NCBI GenBank assembly: GCA_032622095.1
Contig: CP136061.1
Span: forward strand, 17,238,440 to 17,302,439
Reading direction: 5' to 3'
Length of the DNA stretch: 64,000 nucleotides
Origin: Siphonodentalium dalli
Taxonomy: Eukaryota; Mollusca; Scaphopoda; Gadilida; Siphonodentaliidae
Shown: one piece after another, positions 1 through 11,729 of the stretch
Position numbering within the stretch: the first letter of the stretch is position 1
Layout of the letters: each line of letters starts with the position of its first letter
Notes under the pieces: model-generated
The model's input: only the letters and a program-made list of their open reading frames with translations
Told to the model about the DNA's origin: nothing
Databases searched by the model: none
Program-made: the position numbers and the translations under genes

Positions 1-734
1 TAAAAATGAACTAATTTTGATAAAAATTTCAAGACAAAAACTGACATCCTTGGTATTCATGTGGTTTTGCTGTGGGTCGTTGATTACACTAGCTTATATG
101 TTATGGTCATACTATTTTTAAAAGATTGACTATCTGCATTTATCAACTGATTATGATATCAATTTCAAAAAAATTTGTTGTCCATATGAAGATATTTTAC
201 CTGCGGTTGTTAATTACACATATTATTGTTCAGAGCCTTGAATCCTGTTCTATTAAATTGAAGTAAAAACAACTTAAGTAATTTTCATTCAGGTACAAGA
301 AAGTGTCTTCGGCACTTTTGAATCTGCTCCACATTACTCATCCGAACAAATTTTATATTGGCTGTATAGTTAATGTCATGAGAACACACATGTTTATTTG
401 TATGGCGGAACCAATACTTGAGGATAGAACACATGTTAACCTTTTCATGACTGGAGAGATATGAGAGAATACATTGGCCCCTACTATATTTACTGTGGCC
501 TTGTAAGCCATGCATTCTCTTATACATGCGAGGCTCCCGATGGGAAACTTACATATATTTAATAATGATATTTAATGCTGCACCAGTCATGAAAGGTTCT
601 GGCATGAGAACACAGATGTTTATTTTTATGGCGGTACCAGTACTTTTTAGGATATATTAAAACGGCTATTTAGTTTTCTTTCTGCATAGCAATCATCTCC
701 ACCCATAAGATCTATCATTTTCACTGTATTCTGA
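1..734. other. No gene seen; weak repeat relics
   Basis: I see no coding signal. Two similar stretches (about 379-450 and 580-650) share a core reading GAACACA-ATGTTTATTT-TATGGCGG and look like diverged copies of one repeat. At 510-532 there is half of the palindrome module found elsewhere in the window (GCATTCTCTTATACATGCGAG), so this is probably a decayed end of one of those MITEs. Confidence 0.4.
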
Positions 735-869
735 GTAACCCTTTCAGTGCCAAGTCCGATTTTTGTATCAACCCATATTTCCTTGATCATTTTTCAAATT
801 TATTGATTATAATAATGTGATACATTGATGGGTTGTTACAAAAATCAGACTTGGCACTGAAAGGGTTAA
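735..869. mobile_element. TTAA-type MITE family B, copy 1
   Basis: Short element with long inverted ends. The left end reads AACCCTTTCAGTGCCAAG and the right end CTTGGCACTGAAAGGGTT; the right flank is TTAA and the left flank has decayed to GTAA. Ends beginning CCCTTT inside a TTAA target are typical of piggyBac-like transposons (family knowledge). It has no coding capacity and is therefore non-autonomous. Six members are recognisable in the window. Confidence 0.75.
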
Positions 870-1123
870 ATAAAAATCTCACTCATTCTCTCCCATGACC
901 CTGATCTCCACAACAAATAAGTCTGAATCTACATACACCACCACAAGATCTTTTATGGTTAGCATTATTTCATCTCACTAAAATATTTCTTTCCTTTTTC
1001 TTGAAATAAATAGCTGAGAAATATTTTCTTGTTTTATTATTATTTTCATTTCAAGAAAAACTGAAGGAACAATATTTTCTAATTAGTAACAAGAAATATT
1101 ATCCCAAGAATTTTTTTTTGGCA

Positions 1124-1355
1124 CATACTCTCAGGTGCCTAATAATAGTGTCAGCACGATTGTCAATTTTGGAGAAAATTCCAAACGATCACTATTATTT
1201 GGCATTTTAGACATATAATGAAATTTCCATCACAATTATTAATATCAGCCTGAATCCCCACCATCATGATTATTAGGCCATCACTATTATTAGGCCATCA
1301 CGATTATTAGGCCATCACGATTATTAGACATGGTTGTTAGGCACCTGAGAGTATG
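1124..1355. mobile_element. Small TIR element with internal 17-bp repeats
   Basis: The ends are inverted repeats of about 22 bp built on CATACTCTCAGGTGCCTAA. The interior (about 1262-1330) carries four or five tandem copies of a unit like ATTAGGCCATCACGATT. No ORF. I do not recognise the superfamily, and no clear target duplication is visible. Confidence 0.6.
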
Positions 1356-1825
1356 ATTATATTCAACTTCTCATTTTAGTCATACTTTGTGCCCATTTCT
1401 TGGATATGTGATTTTGACTGTTGGAAAAAGAAGCAAATGTTTGCTGAAATGTTTTTTACATTCAAAACCCTGTGTTCAATTTTAAATGGCAAACAAAATG
1501 TATATCTTACATACATATTTACGTACTTAAGTTGCAATTCAAAAGCTTTTTTTTTCATTATTATTATTACACATTCTTCACTTCAGGGTATATTATTGAA
1601 CCATATTGGTGTTGGCTTTATATAAGACTTTAAAGTTTAATATTCCAAGTCTCAAATGATCGTAATATGTCATCATCATATACATCAATTATGCTATTCA
1701 GGCTACAAAGGAGCTTTTTTTGCTTGATATTGTTGAGTTGTTTCCAGTTGAAGGTAAAAAGTTGTTGAATCTTTGGATGAAATCAAACTGTTCCTCTTAT
1801 GAATGAAGTATAACTATATGATTTA
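1356..1825. other. No gene seen
   Basis: AT-rich sequence with short open frames only (60-78 codons, overlapping on both strands). No splice-flanked exon, repeat or RNA motif recognised. Confidence 0.4.
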
Positions 1826-2092
1826 TAGAAGCAAATTTGATTTTTGATACAGTGCAAATTTTTTTGGATTGGGTGGGATACGAACCCCGGCCCGACGCGA
1901 GCGCGCCTTGCAACTCAAAGTCCGATGTCAATACCACACGGCCACCGAAGCAACCGAATGGTGTTGCTTCGGTGGCCGTGTGGTATTGACGTCGGACTTT
2001 GGGTCACAAGGCGCGCTCGCCATCGGGCCGGGGTTCGTATCCCACCCAATCCAAAAAAATATGCACTGTCTCAAAAATCAAATTTGCTTCTA
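1826..2092. mobile_element. Fold-back element with tRNA-like arms
   Basis: Two arms of about 130 bp are inverted around position 1960. Each arm carries a tRNA-like promoter. In the right arm an A-box-like TGGCCGTGTGG (1973-1983) is followed about 50 bp later by a B-box-like GGTTCGTATCC (2032-2042). The spacing and the intervening CGTCGGACT segment resemble a Leu/Ser-type tRNA with a long variable arm. The reverse complement of this lies in the left arm. It is GC-rich against an AT-rich background. Best read as an inverted pair of tRNA-derived SINEs or tRNA pseudogenes; I could not fold a functional tRNA. Confidence 0.6.
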
Positions 2093-2280
2093 AAAATAGG
2101 CGCCTGGTGTGTTGTATAGTCCCAAGCATGTTCAAAGGGCAATGCTCGGCATGTTTCGGAGGCATAAAAAATATAACATTGCTACTGTGCTATATCTCCT
2201 ATATATATATGATTTATGTCCATAACAAAAGTCTACGTGGATTTATAAAGTCTACGTGGATTTATTTTTTGGAACAGGAA

Positions 2281-2700
2281 CAAGCCTGAGTTTAGTGTGC
2301 CTGTCATTTGCAGAATGAGGTCCCCATAGGGTGAATTTAGTGATGCTATCCCACGTAATGGGCTAGCATCACTAAATTAACCCTCTGAGACCTCATTCTG
2401 CTTAGGCTTCATCTTCATTGGAAAGTTACGTGTTATCAAATTTATATAGAAGATTCTTATTTAGTTTTGTTTCTCTATATCCCCAAATTGGCAGACGACA
2501 CATTGAATAATCGAGGTTCCCAAATCCCAATATTCACCATTTGGGAACTTAAATCTGAGACTATGTCTTCCATTGCGGATGAGGCCATGCAGAATGAGGT
2601 CCCCAGAGGGTGAATTTGGTGATGCTAGCCCACTATGTGGGATAGCATCACTAAATTCATCCTCTGGGAACCTCATTCTGCAAATGACAGGCAGACTTGA
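2281..2700. mobile_element. 8-bp-TSD MITE family D, copy 1 (diverged)
   Basis: Starts CAAGCCTGAG and ends CAGACTTG. It contains two internal hairpins, each with the diagnostic stem GAATGAGGTCCCC / GGGACCTCATTC enclosing a GTGATGCTA-type inner stem. Better preserved copies (43372-43624, 46748-47001, 34746-36004) have 8-bp target duplications, which points to the hAT superfamily. This copy retains a longer middle than those. Confidence 0.65.
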
Positions 2701-2810
2701 ACACGAAAACATTGACTTAGGCAAAGCTATCATCACGCTATGGAAAAAGAAAGACATTTACTTGTGAAATTATCTCCAGTTGTCATTTCATATATCCCCT
2801 CAACATTTAC

Positions 2811-4376
2811 CAGGTCTGGCAATTCCCAATTATAGCTACATATGCCTATTGGTGATGGATTAATCTGGTCGAAGAGAGATAACTCAATCCAACAAACAAT
2901 CGTTGAAATATATAATAACCTGATTTGATTTTTCTTGGTAAGTTAATATAGTTTGCCATTTTCATGTATAATTAACAAAATAGTCCAAGAGTTTGCCATT
3001 TTCATGTATAATTAACAAAATAGTCCAACATGGTTACTTTTTCCTGACAAGTGTACCTGAATACAAGAATAGTAGATCATATATGGATGGATGCGAGTTC
3101 CATATCACATGGCATAACAGATTTCTAAACAGATGCACATGCTTAGCTACCGTATGCTTGTCGGATATTCCGCAAGCTGGTGCAACCGAAATGACAATGG
3201 CAGTGGTTTCAACAGTTGCTACAAAATAATGCCCCTCAGCCTTTGTTGCAACAGCTCGCGGTAATGCTTACGCGTCATGCCAATTGGTAAAATATTGTTT
3301 TACGATAGTCAAATGTAGCTATAATAGCTACATATAGCTATAGTTGCTATAATTGGGAATTGCCAGACCTGTTTACTAACGCTGAATAGGTCAATCTCAC
3401 CGGTTTTCTGTAATAAAGTTACCCAGGTTCCTGAAATTGTGATAAAGTTACCCAGGTTGGAGACGATTGTGACAAAGTTACCCAGGTTAAGAATATTTCA
3501 TGTTTAGCAACAAATTATTAATTTTTGCAATCAAAATGACGAGCTACAGTACTAATACAGTGGCGTAGGAGCGGGTACGGCCGGACGGTTTTGGCCGTAC
3601 CAATATTCGCACCAGTGAAGTTTTTTGTTGTTACACACATGGGAATGGTGCGATTGGGGATAGTCATAAAACACGGAATGTGGAACTTCTACGATGCCAT
3701 GCTGCTTAATTTATAGTTCTTATCGAAGAAACGTCGTTGACTGTATCATGTTATCCGTCTGTATTGATGCACGTTTCATTCTTTTCTTCCAGCATGTGTA
3801 ATGTAACATTGGTTACGCCAAAATGCACCAGAAAGCGCCATTTCAATGTTGAATATTTAAAAATTTCACAATTTTGGAAAGGGGGACATCCCCCTTCCAT
3901 ACCATCCCCCCTTCTCGGCGCTCCACGCGCCTCGGTGCCGCGCAAGCGCGGCTATGGATTGATACCTATGGGCCGTAGGAATAATTATAACCTTCCTATG
4001 CCACTGTAATATGTCTTAAAGTGTACTTAATAGGGGCTTTTACTTGCCAAAACTGAACAGTCACTTTTAAATTAAGATTTGCTTAACCTGGGTAACTTTA
4101 TCACAATTCTCTACAACCTGGGTAACTTTTATCACAATTCTCTCCAACCTGGGTAACTTTATCACAATTTCAGGAACCTGTGTAACTTTATCACAGAAAA
4201 CCGGTGAGAGTGACCTATTCAGCTTTACTAACACCCTTTGTTGCAACAGCTCGCGGTAATGCTTACGTGCCATGCCAATTGGTAAATATTGTTTTACAGT
4301 ACTCAAATGTAGCTATAATAGCTACATATAGCTATAGTAGCTATAATTGGGAATTGCCAGACCTGTTTACTAACAT
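2811..4376. mobile_element. Composite fold-back element
   Basis: The outer left end (about 2811-2847, AGGTCTGGCAATTCCCAA) is inverted at the right end (about 4335-4362). Inside, a segment of about 140 bp (3237-3378) recurs in direct orientation at 4229-4376. Between them a second inverted pair (3381-3490 and 4070-4225) carries tandem units of a motif like GTGATAAAGTTACCCAGG. A 40-bp tandem duplication lies at 2948-3028. There are only short, overlapping open frames in between, so no transposase is visible. Likely a composite of two elements or one rearranged fold-back element. Confidence 0.5.
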
Positions 4377-4611
4377 GCCTAACCACCGATTTCATCCATG
4401 ACCTCCATATTTAATCATAATTCACAATTATTTTCACTGAATTCACGACCAATGAACTTATATTTGCCCTAATTTATGCAACACTGATCAATCTACATTA
4501 TATTGCTGTATAATAAAACAGATATCACAATGAACTTTCACCTTTGTTACTCCCACTAAGCCATAGAGGAAATCAAGCATAAATAAGTGTTACATTTAAC
4601 CTATATACCGG

Positions 4612-5372
4612 TAAGTGTCGTCTGCTCCAGTCTGTGAGGCTCTCTATTAGTTATATGTAACCCACAGGGAGCCTCACACAGATGGAAGCATGCACTATGG
4701 AGTGTCGTCTGCTCCAGTCTATGTGAGGCGCTCTATGGGTTCAGATACACTATTTCAGAGCTTGTGTCGTCTTCTCCAGTCTGTGAGGCTCTCTATTAAT
4801 AGTTATATGTAACCCACAGGGAGCCTCACACAGATGGAAGCATGCACTATGGAGTGTCGTCTGCTCCAGTCTATGTGAGGCGCTCTATGGGTTCAGATAC
4901 ACTATTTCAGAGCTTGTGTCGTCTTCTCCAGTCTGTGAGGCTCTCTATTAATAGTTATATGTAACCCACAGGGAGCCTCACACAGATGGAAGCATGCACT
5001 ATGGAGTGTCATCTGCTCCAGTCTATGTGAGGCGCTCTATGGGTTCAGATACACTATTTCAGAGCTTGTGTCGTCTTCTCCAGTCTGTGAGGCTCTCTAT
5101 TAATAGTTATATGTAACCCACAGGGAGCCTCACACAGATGGAAGCATGCACTATGGAGTGTCATCTGCTCCAGTCTATGTGAGGCGCTCTATGGGTTCAG
5201 ATACACTATTTCAGAGCTTGTGTCGTCTTCTCCAGTCTGTGAGGCTCTCTATTAATAGTTATATGTAACCCACAGGGAGCCTCACACAGATGGAAGCATG
5301 CACTATGGAGTGTCGTCTGCTCCAGTCTGTGTGGGGCTCTCTATGGGTTCAGACACACTATTTCAAGGCTGG
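4612..5372. repeat. 152-bp tandem array (S1), about 5 copies
   Basis: Near-identical units of about 152 bp, each made of two related halves (about 90 and 62 bp) starting GTGTCGTCTGCTCCAG or GTGTCGTCTTCTCCAG. The unit contains the inverted pair GAGCCTCACACAGA / TCTATGTGAGGCGCTC, which can form a hairpin. The same core occurs once inside MITE family F (27.3 and 54.6 kb) and twice at 11.73-12.02 kb. Confidence 0.9.
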
Positions 5373-5520
5373 TTTCTGTCGCAGATATATAATGGCTAAA
5401 TGACACTGGAAATGGGTGAGATTTTATGGATTGTCTTGGAAAGTGCCAGAGAACACAGGTATTTTTAAATAGCCTTGTCTAAAGATCCCAGGATATAAAG
5501 CACCGACCATTTCAGTATGT

Positions 5521-5642
5521 ACAGTAATGCCCTAAATAATCGACTCCTTAACCACAACAAGCAGCCATATTTCTGACTAAATCCTTAAATTTTTACCATA
5601 ATTCTGCTGTGGTTAAGGAGTCAATTATTTAGGGCATTACTG
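5521..5642. mobile_element. TA-flanked palindromic MITE family C, copy 1
   Basis: Ends CAGTAATGCCCTAAATAA and its reverse complement, next to TA dinucleotides, with the inner stem matching CTCCTTAACCACAGCAGAAT. The whole element is one fold-back. TA targets and CAGT-type ends suggest a Tc1/mariner-like origin (inference). Nine copies or fragments are present in the window. Confidence 0.75.
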
Positions 5643-5672
5643 TTGGTTTATTCATCTCTTTAACTGAGTGAA

Positions 5673-5746
5673 TGGGTCAAACCAAGCCTGGAAATAGTGT
5701 CTGTCATTTTCAGAATGAGGAGACCCCCCCCCCCCCCCCCCCCAAC
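5673..5746. repeat. MITE D left-end relic and poly-C tract
   Basis: A left end of family D (AAGCCTGGAAATAGTG) runs to GAATGAGG and then breaks off in a homopolymer of about 30 C residues. The run may be partly an assembly or sequencing length artefact. The following 350 bp hold no recognisable feature. Confidence 0.55.
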
Positions 5747-6439
5747 TTTGGTCAAAATTTTCAACAGTTGGAAATTTCATACCTGCCAAAACATTAGTTG
5801 GAAATTTCACACAACAAATTAATTATTTTTTTACCAATATTTGCATATGTTCCTATTTTTTGTCAAAATTTTGGACTGAAATGGTCATCAGTTGGAATTA
5901 ACTTTTAAATTTGACGTAATCTGTATTTAAGTACAATACAAAAAGTCATTGAACGTTTTTAAATCGGCTGTATTTCGCAAAAATAAATGATTGGGTGTGC
6001 AATAAATGCATTATTTTGACCTTTATAACCATGTTTTATTTGTGGTATCCGTCTATTGACTCCTATTTTCGATGTTATGTTAAGAAAATCAATGGTGCGA
6101 CTTCAATAATATAGTTGCGTCTGCATGTTATAAACATGACATCAACATTCATAAACATTTCGGAAAGCCAATCAGGGCATTGGCAGTTGTTTAAGATGGA
6201 AAGAATATTCATAATTCCTCAGCAAAATGAAGAGTTTATATTTATGGCCCAAAAATTGCAAAATATGTGGGAAATATGTCTATTTCTGCTAAATAACGTC
6301 TTTTTGGGAATACTAGGTTAGTATGGGTCTGTTCTGGCATTTGATGAAGCAATTAGGTTCAATGAACCGATTGGTAAAATATTTGAAGCCATGCAGGGTG
6401 TCTAAACAATCACGTATATATATGCGACACTTGCAAATA

Positions 6440-6840
6440 AAAGCTTGGAGAAAATTATGTATGTTGCGAAAAAAGGGGAATATCTCCACCAAAAAATGTC
6501 GGACAGACGTCATAATCACAGGTGCACAAGTTCCTATGGTACTAAATATCTGTGCCAAGTTTTTGAAAAATTGACCAAAAAATGTAGGAATAAAAGCTCG
6601 GACAAAAGTATACATGTTGCGAAAATGGGGGGATAACTCACAAAATAAATTCCGACAGACGTCATAATCGCAGGTGCACAGGTTCCCCTGGTGGTTGATG
6701 TCTGTGCCAAGTTTCACGACAATTGATCAAAAAACGACTGAGAAAAACTCAGGACAAATTTGTGTCCACGGACGGACGACAGACGACGGACAAGCTGACT
6801 CCAGTATACCCCCCCTAACTTCGTTGCGGGGGGTATAATA
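6440..6840. repeat. Dispersed repeat family G, copy 1
   Basis: Diverged interspersed repeat with two related halves of about 150 bp (both with GACAGACGTCATAATC-CAGGTGCACA), ending in a GACGGACGACAGACGACGG run and a hairpin of TATACCCCCCC / GGGGGGTATA type. Similar repeats with GTCCGTCC runs recur at 14.8, 20.3, 25.7, 32.3, 45.9 and 50.5 kb. Short open frames across it do not align with each other and look fortuitous. Confidence 0.6.
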
Positions 6841-7071
6841 ATTGATACATACATGCATGTATGTAGTTGTGTGGACACATTGTTATGCCAAGTTGATATC
6901 CTACATGATACAGATGATACAACTAGTGTATATTGGGGCTCAATTTCCCTTCCCTTCTCACCTGTACACACCTCAGATATAATTTTGAGGTGACGTCACG
7001 TATAACACAAATTGAAGGACACTAATGATAATAGAAACATGCAGTTTACCATATCCGACATCGCTCTAAGG

Positions 7072-7284
7072 TACAGTAATTCCCTAATTAATCAACTCCA
7101 TAACCACAGCAGAATTATGGGTAATTTTTCATGATTTAGTCGGAAATATGGTTGCCATTCATCGGAAAGCTCTCAGTGTGAGCTTTCCGATGAATGGCAA
7201 CAAGCCATATTTCCGACTTAATCCTGAAATATTACCCATAATTCTGCTGTGGTTAAGGAGTCGATTAATTAGGGCATTACTGTA
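7072..7284. mobile_element. MITE family C, copy 2 (full length)
   Basis: The best preserved member: arms of about 105 bp meet at a small centre (AGCTCTCAGTGTGAGCT). TA lies at both ends. The left arm reads ATGGTTGCCATTCATCGG and the right arm returns its complement. No coding capacity. Confidence 0.85.
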
Positions 7285-7577
7285 TATCTGTATATTCAGT
7301 GATGAAAGAGTTAATGGGTTTGTTGATATGGCCGAGTTCTATTATTCTAAGATGGCACAAGTGCTGTATCAACAAACCCATTAACACGCATGTCATTCAT
7401 TTATTACGCATCCTCTGTCTAAGAATCCATGCATTAAAATACAGGCTGACCAGGTTTATTTACGTACATTCCATACGGCTTTGTAAATATGGAACAGGAA
7501 TAACACTCTACATCTAGGAACAAGCGTGTAAAAAACACATGACCCCAATTAGCAGTTGACCAATCACTGCACTCGAT

Positions 7578-8615
7578 TTAACCCTTTAGGTAGCAATACA
7601 CGATTTCCAGCAATTTTGCCAACCTGGGAGGGGTTACTGTACTTCAAATCAATGCTAAGCCATTATCGTTGGCATATATCCAATCGAGCATGTTTTAATT
7701 TCGACAGAAATTTTAGGTGTAATCATATAAATGTACTTTTGGTTCTTCGTACAGTTTGTCATTGAGTTATGCCCCTTGGTTAGCACACACGAACCGCTCA
7801 ATTTTACCCACTTTTTTACTCAAATTGGCCATTTTCAACCCAAAAACAGGCCATGATAGAGCGAATGTCAGTAAATAAGATTCTTCCACCTGATAGAGCT
7901 ATGCTAGAGCTGAGAAATATTTGAAATAGAAAAAAAGTTATCGTATCAATTTGAAAAAAAAGTCTTGCGAGCCCAGATGACAGAATTCAGGGGAGAGAAA
8001 TCGGGCTATTTTCCTGTAATCAATAACACAGAGTTGGCCTTCACTGAATACGAAAACCCTGTTGCGTATCCAAATTTTTCACTTTTTTGAGAACTTTCCC
8101 AGTTTTGTAAAATAAATAAACCTTCAAACCAGTAATGACACAGTTAACACAGGCTACACTGGCCGTTATGCCCCCCAGATACTTATATTTCTATTTTCAG
8201 ACGACCTACAACCCGTGAAATCGTGTACTGCTACCTTACCCAACAGAACGGCCCTGTGCCAATGCATTCTCTTATATATGCGAGTCGACCATAGGTCGCC
8301 TCGCATATATAAGAGAATGCATTGGCTTAACACATATTAAAAATGATAAAATTGTCAAAGAATGAAGAAAAATATTATAAAAATTGTTTTTAGGCCAATG
8401 CATTCTCTTATATATGCGAGGCGACCTATGGTCGACTCGCATATATAAGAGAATGCATTGGCACAGGGCATAACTGTAACCATCACAATGTGGTCAATGA
8501 ACCGGTTCCAATTATATCCATATTTGTATGGTGTTATTGAGACAGACCGAAGATATTTTAGGCTGTTGAAGCTTTATTTGGGCGTTTTTGGCCGTTTTGT
8601 TGGGTAAAGGGTTAA
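7578..8615. mobile_element. TTAA-type MITE family A, copy 1 (interrupted)
   Basis: Flanked by TTAA at 7578-7581 and 8612-8615, with ends AACCCTTTA...CCCAACAG and TGTTGGGTAAAGGG. The left end is split after CCCTTTA by another element (7589-8235). Inside are two 67-bp palindromes (about 8264-8332 and 8393-8461) in opposite polarity, separated by an AT-rich spacer. Removing the insert leaves an element of about 390 bp, like copies at 32913, 48117 and 58540. Confidence 0.8.
7589..8235. mobile_element. Nested TIR element with 3-bp TSD (PIF/Harbinger-like)
   Basis: Begins GGTAGCAATACACGATTTC and ends GAAATCGTGTACTGCTACC. TTA is duplicated on both sides (7586-7588 and 8236-8238), exactly interrupting the CCCTTTACCCAAC end of MITE A. 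A 3-bp TTA target is characteristic of PIF/Harbinger elements (family knowledge). No transposase frame, so non-autonomous. A left-truncated relative of about 470 bp lies at 33990-34465. Confidence 0.7.
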
Positions 8616-10030
8616 ATAATTGGATATTAAAGATTGTTCCTACAGCATGTGTCACGATTGAAGCATACATATTGATATATCTCTGGATTTAAATATAATT
8701 GGATATTAAAGATTGTTCCTACAGCATGTGTCACGATTGAAACATACATATTGATATATCTCTGGATTTAAATATAATTGGATATTAAAGATTGTTCCTA
8801 CAGCATGTGTCACGATTGAAACATACATATTGATATATCTCTGGATTTAAATATAATTGGATATTAAAGATTGTTCCTACAGCATGTGTCACGATTGAAA
8901 CATACATATTGATATATCTCTGGATTTAAATATAATTGGATATTAAAGATTGTTCCTACAGCATGTGTCACGATTGAAACATACATATTGATATATCTCT
9001 GGATTTAAATATAATTGGATATTAAAGATTGTTCCTACAGCATGTGTCACGATTGAAACATACATATTGATATATCTCTGGATTTAAATATAATTGGATA
9101 TTAAAGATTGTTCCTACAGCATGAGTCACGATTGAAACATACATATTGATATATCTCTGGATTTAAATATAATTGGATATTAAAGATTGTTCCTACAGCA
9201 TGAGTCACGATTGAAACATACATATTGATATATCTCTGGATTTAAATATAATTGGATATTAAAGATTGTTCCTACAGCATGTGTCACGATTGAAACATAC
9301 ATATTGATATATCTCTGGATTTAAATATAATTGGATATTAAAGATTGTTCCTACAGCATGTGTCACGATTGAAACATACATATTGATATATCTCTGGATT
9401 TAAATATAATTGGATATTAAAGATTGTTCCTACAGCATGTGTCACGATTGAAACATACATATTGATATACATGTATCTCTGGATTTAAATATAATTGGAT
9501 ATTAAAGATTGTTCCTACAGCATGTGTCACGATTGAAACATACATATTGATATATCTCTGGATTTAAATATAATTGGATATTAAAGATTGTTCCTACAGC
9601 ATGTGTCACGATTGAAACATACATATTGATATATCTCTGGATTTAAATATAATTGGATATTAAAGATTGTTCCTACAGCATGTGTCACGATTGAAACATA
9701 CATATTGATATATCTCTGGATTTAAATATTATTGGATATTAAAGATTGTTCCTACAGCATGTGTCACGATTGAAACATACATATTGATATATCTCTGGAT
9801 TTAAATATAATTGGATATTAAAGATTGTTCCTACAGCATGTGTCACGATTGAAACATACATATTGATATATCTCTGGATTTAAATATAATTGGATATTAA
9901 AGATTGTTCCTACAGCATGTGTCACGATTGAAACATACATATTGATATATCTCTGGATTTAAATATTATTGGATATTAAAGATTGTTCCTACAGCATGTG
10001 TCACGACTGTAACATACATATTGATATATC
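8616..10030. repeat. 79-bp satellite array (S2), about 18 copies
   Basis: Near-identical units of 79 bp starting AATTGGATATTAAAGATTG and containing GCATGTGTCACGATTG. Variation is very low (isolated substitutions, one 4-bp insertion near 9468), suggesting recent amplification or homogenisation. The array begins immediately after the TTAA that closes MITE A. Confidence 0.95.
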
Positions 10031-10061
10031 TCCTATAAGGCAGAAAGACCAGTCAATATTA

Positions 10062-10337
10062 TGTGTGCCATATATATATATGGTCCATGGGCACAGGCAC
10101 ACGATAATAACAGGCATTATGTGTGCCATATATATATATGGTCCATGGGCACACGATAATAACAGGCATTATGTGTGCCATATATATATATGGTCCATGG
10201 ACACAGGCGTCAATATTATGTGTGCTATATATATATATATGGTCCATGGGCACAGGCACACGATAATAACAGGCATTATGTGTGCCATATATATATATGG
10301 TCCACAGGCACAGGCACACGATAATAACAGGCATTTG
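10062..10337. repeat. About 58-bp array (S3) with palindromic core
   Basis: Five units carry the self-complementary core CCATATATATATATGG followed by CCATGGGCACAGGCACACG and ATAATAACAGGC. Units vary from about 50 to 60 bp. A long open frame on each strand follows from the repeat and is not evidence of coding. Confidence 0.9.
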
Positions 10338-10521
10338 TAATCATGAAAACCATGTCTTTTCAAAAGTATTTTATTGAAAAAATAAATAGAAATACATAAT
10401 AAATACACCAACAAAACTTTCAATGTGACTCATTTAGTACGAGATTTATCATAATGGCCTTAAAATAAAGCCTTGGTTATTGGTATCATGGCCTTAAAAT
10501 AAAGCCTTGGTTATTGGTATC
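10338..10521. repeat. Two copies of a 34-bp direct repeat
   Basis: ATGGCCTTAAAATAAAGCC followed by TTGGTTATTGGTATC occurs twice in tandem at about 10454-10521, directly before the TTAA of MITE B copy 2. Confidence 0.7.
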
Positions 10522-10979
10522 TTAACCCTTTCAGTGCCAGGTCTGATGTTTATATCATCCCATATACCCTGTGCCAATGCATTCTCTTTATATATGCGAG
10601 TCGACCATAGGTCGCCTCGCATATATAAGAGAATGCATTGGCCTAACAATTTTTCATCATTTGTTATTATTGTTTACAATTTTTTACAATTTTAATAATT
10701 TTTTCTTATATTCTTTAACAGACTTATTTTGTAGGTTTAGTGCCAGGGAATCTCACGTTTTTCATGGGCATCAAAATTATTACTATGAATACTTGGTGAT
10801 AGTTTTGAGTTATAACATGCCCCTAAGGTTTTATCCAGTTTGTTTTTAAATTCGCTATAGCATGCTTAAGCATACCCAAAAAAAATTCAACCCAAAAATA
10901 TTTAATTTTTTTTAGGGCCGATTTTACAGACCGTAAAATTAGGACCGATGAGATCGGCCCCTGGCACTGAAAGGGTTAA
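10522..10979. mobile_element. MITE family B, copy 2, carrying the palindrome module
   Basis: Flanked by TTAA (10522-10525, 10976-10979). The left end is AACCCTTTCAGTGCCAGG, the right end CCTGGCACTGAAAGGGTT. Just inside the left end is ACCCTGTGCC and a 67-bp palindrome (about 10574-10641) of the type found in MITE A. The interior is AT-rich and shared with copy 3 at 15669. Confidence 0.8.
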
Positions 10980-11729
10980 GCTAACTTATGGTCTTAAATC
11001 AGTTTTCTGTAAAACTGGGTAGATGACTCGGCCAACATTAAAGGTACTCAATCCGATTCGATAGTCTCATATAATCAGATTTCAACAACAACGTTTTAAT
11101 GCCTCTTCAGTTATCAGAATTGATTAATTGCACAAAAATAATGCTAACCACCGTCAACTATTAGTCTATAGTATAAAACTGCCCAAAACATGTTATTTAT
11201 CAACATGTTGATCGAGGAAATTTGGCCTTATCGTCAACAGAAAGCCTCTTGATTTTAGAGTTATCCATATTCATCCGCAATTTGGTTGGAGATCGTTGGC
11301 TCGCCACTGTTTACTGGGCCATTAATAATTCTCGATGGTGAAAATTCATAGATTTCAAAATCGATATCTTATAACTCTGAGCTTTGATAGGTGGGTTCCT
11401 CGACTCGAATCAAATATTTGTTAACTCTGAATCCAAATAAATAGTGATTGTGAGGCGCTTAATCGGATTATGCATCTTAAAATGAAGAGAACAAGTGGAA
11501 CCAGAAGCAACCAATGACAAAGGGACACAACTCCCAGAAAGGGGTACTTTTTTAGTCAGAGGCATAACTGTTGAAAAGACAAAATTTTACTGCTCAAACA
11601 GCATTTCTAAGAACTATTGAGGCAAGGACTAGAATTGGTCATTGTAGCAAAAATACAAACACGATATGTGATGGAAGCAATAATCTCTCTTCAAGTTGTG
11701 TAGCACAGTCAGCATCAATTCTTCTTATT
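10980..11729. other. No gene seen
   Basis: About 750 bp of unremarkable AT-rich sequence. I found no coding, RNA or repeat signal that I can support. Confidence 0.4.
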
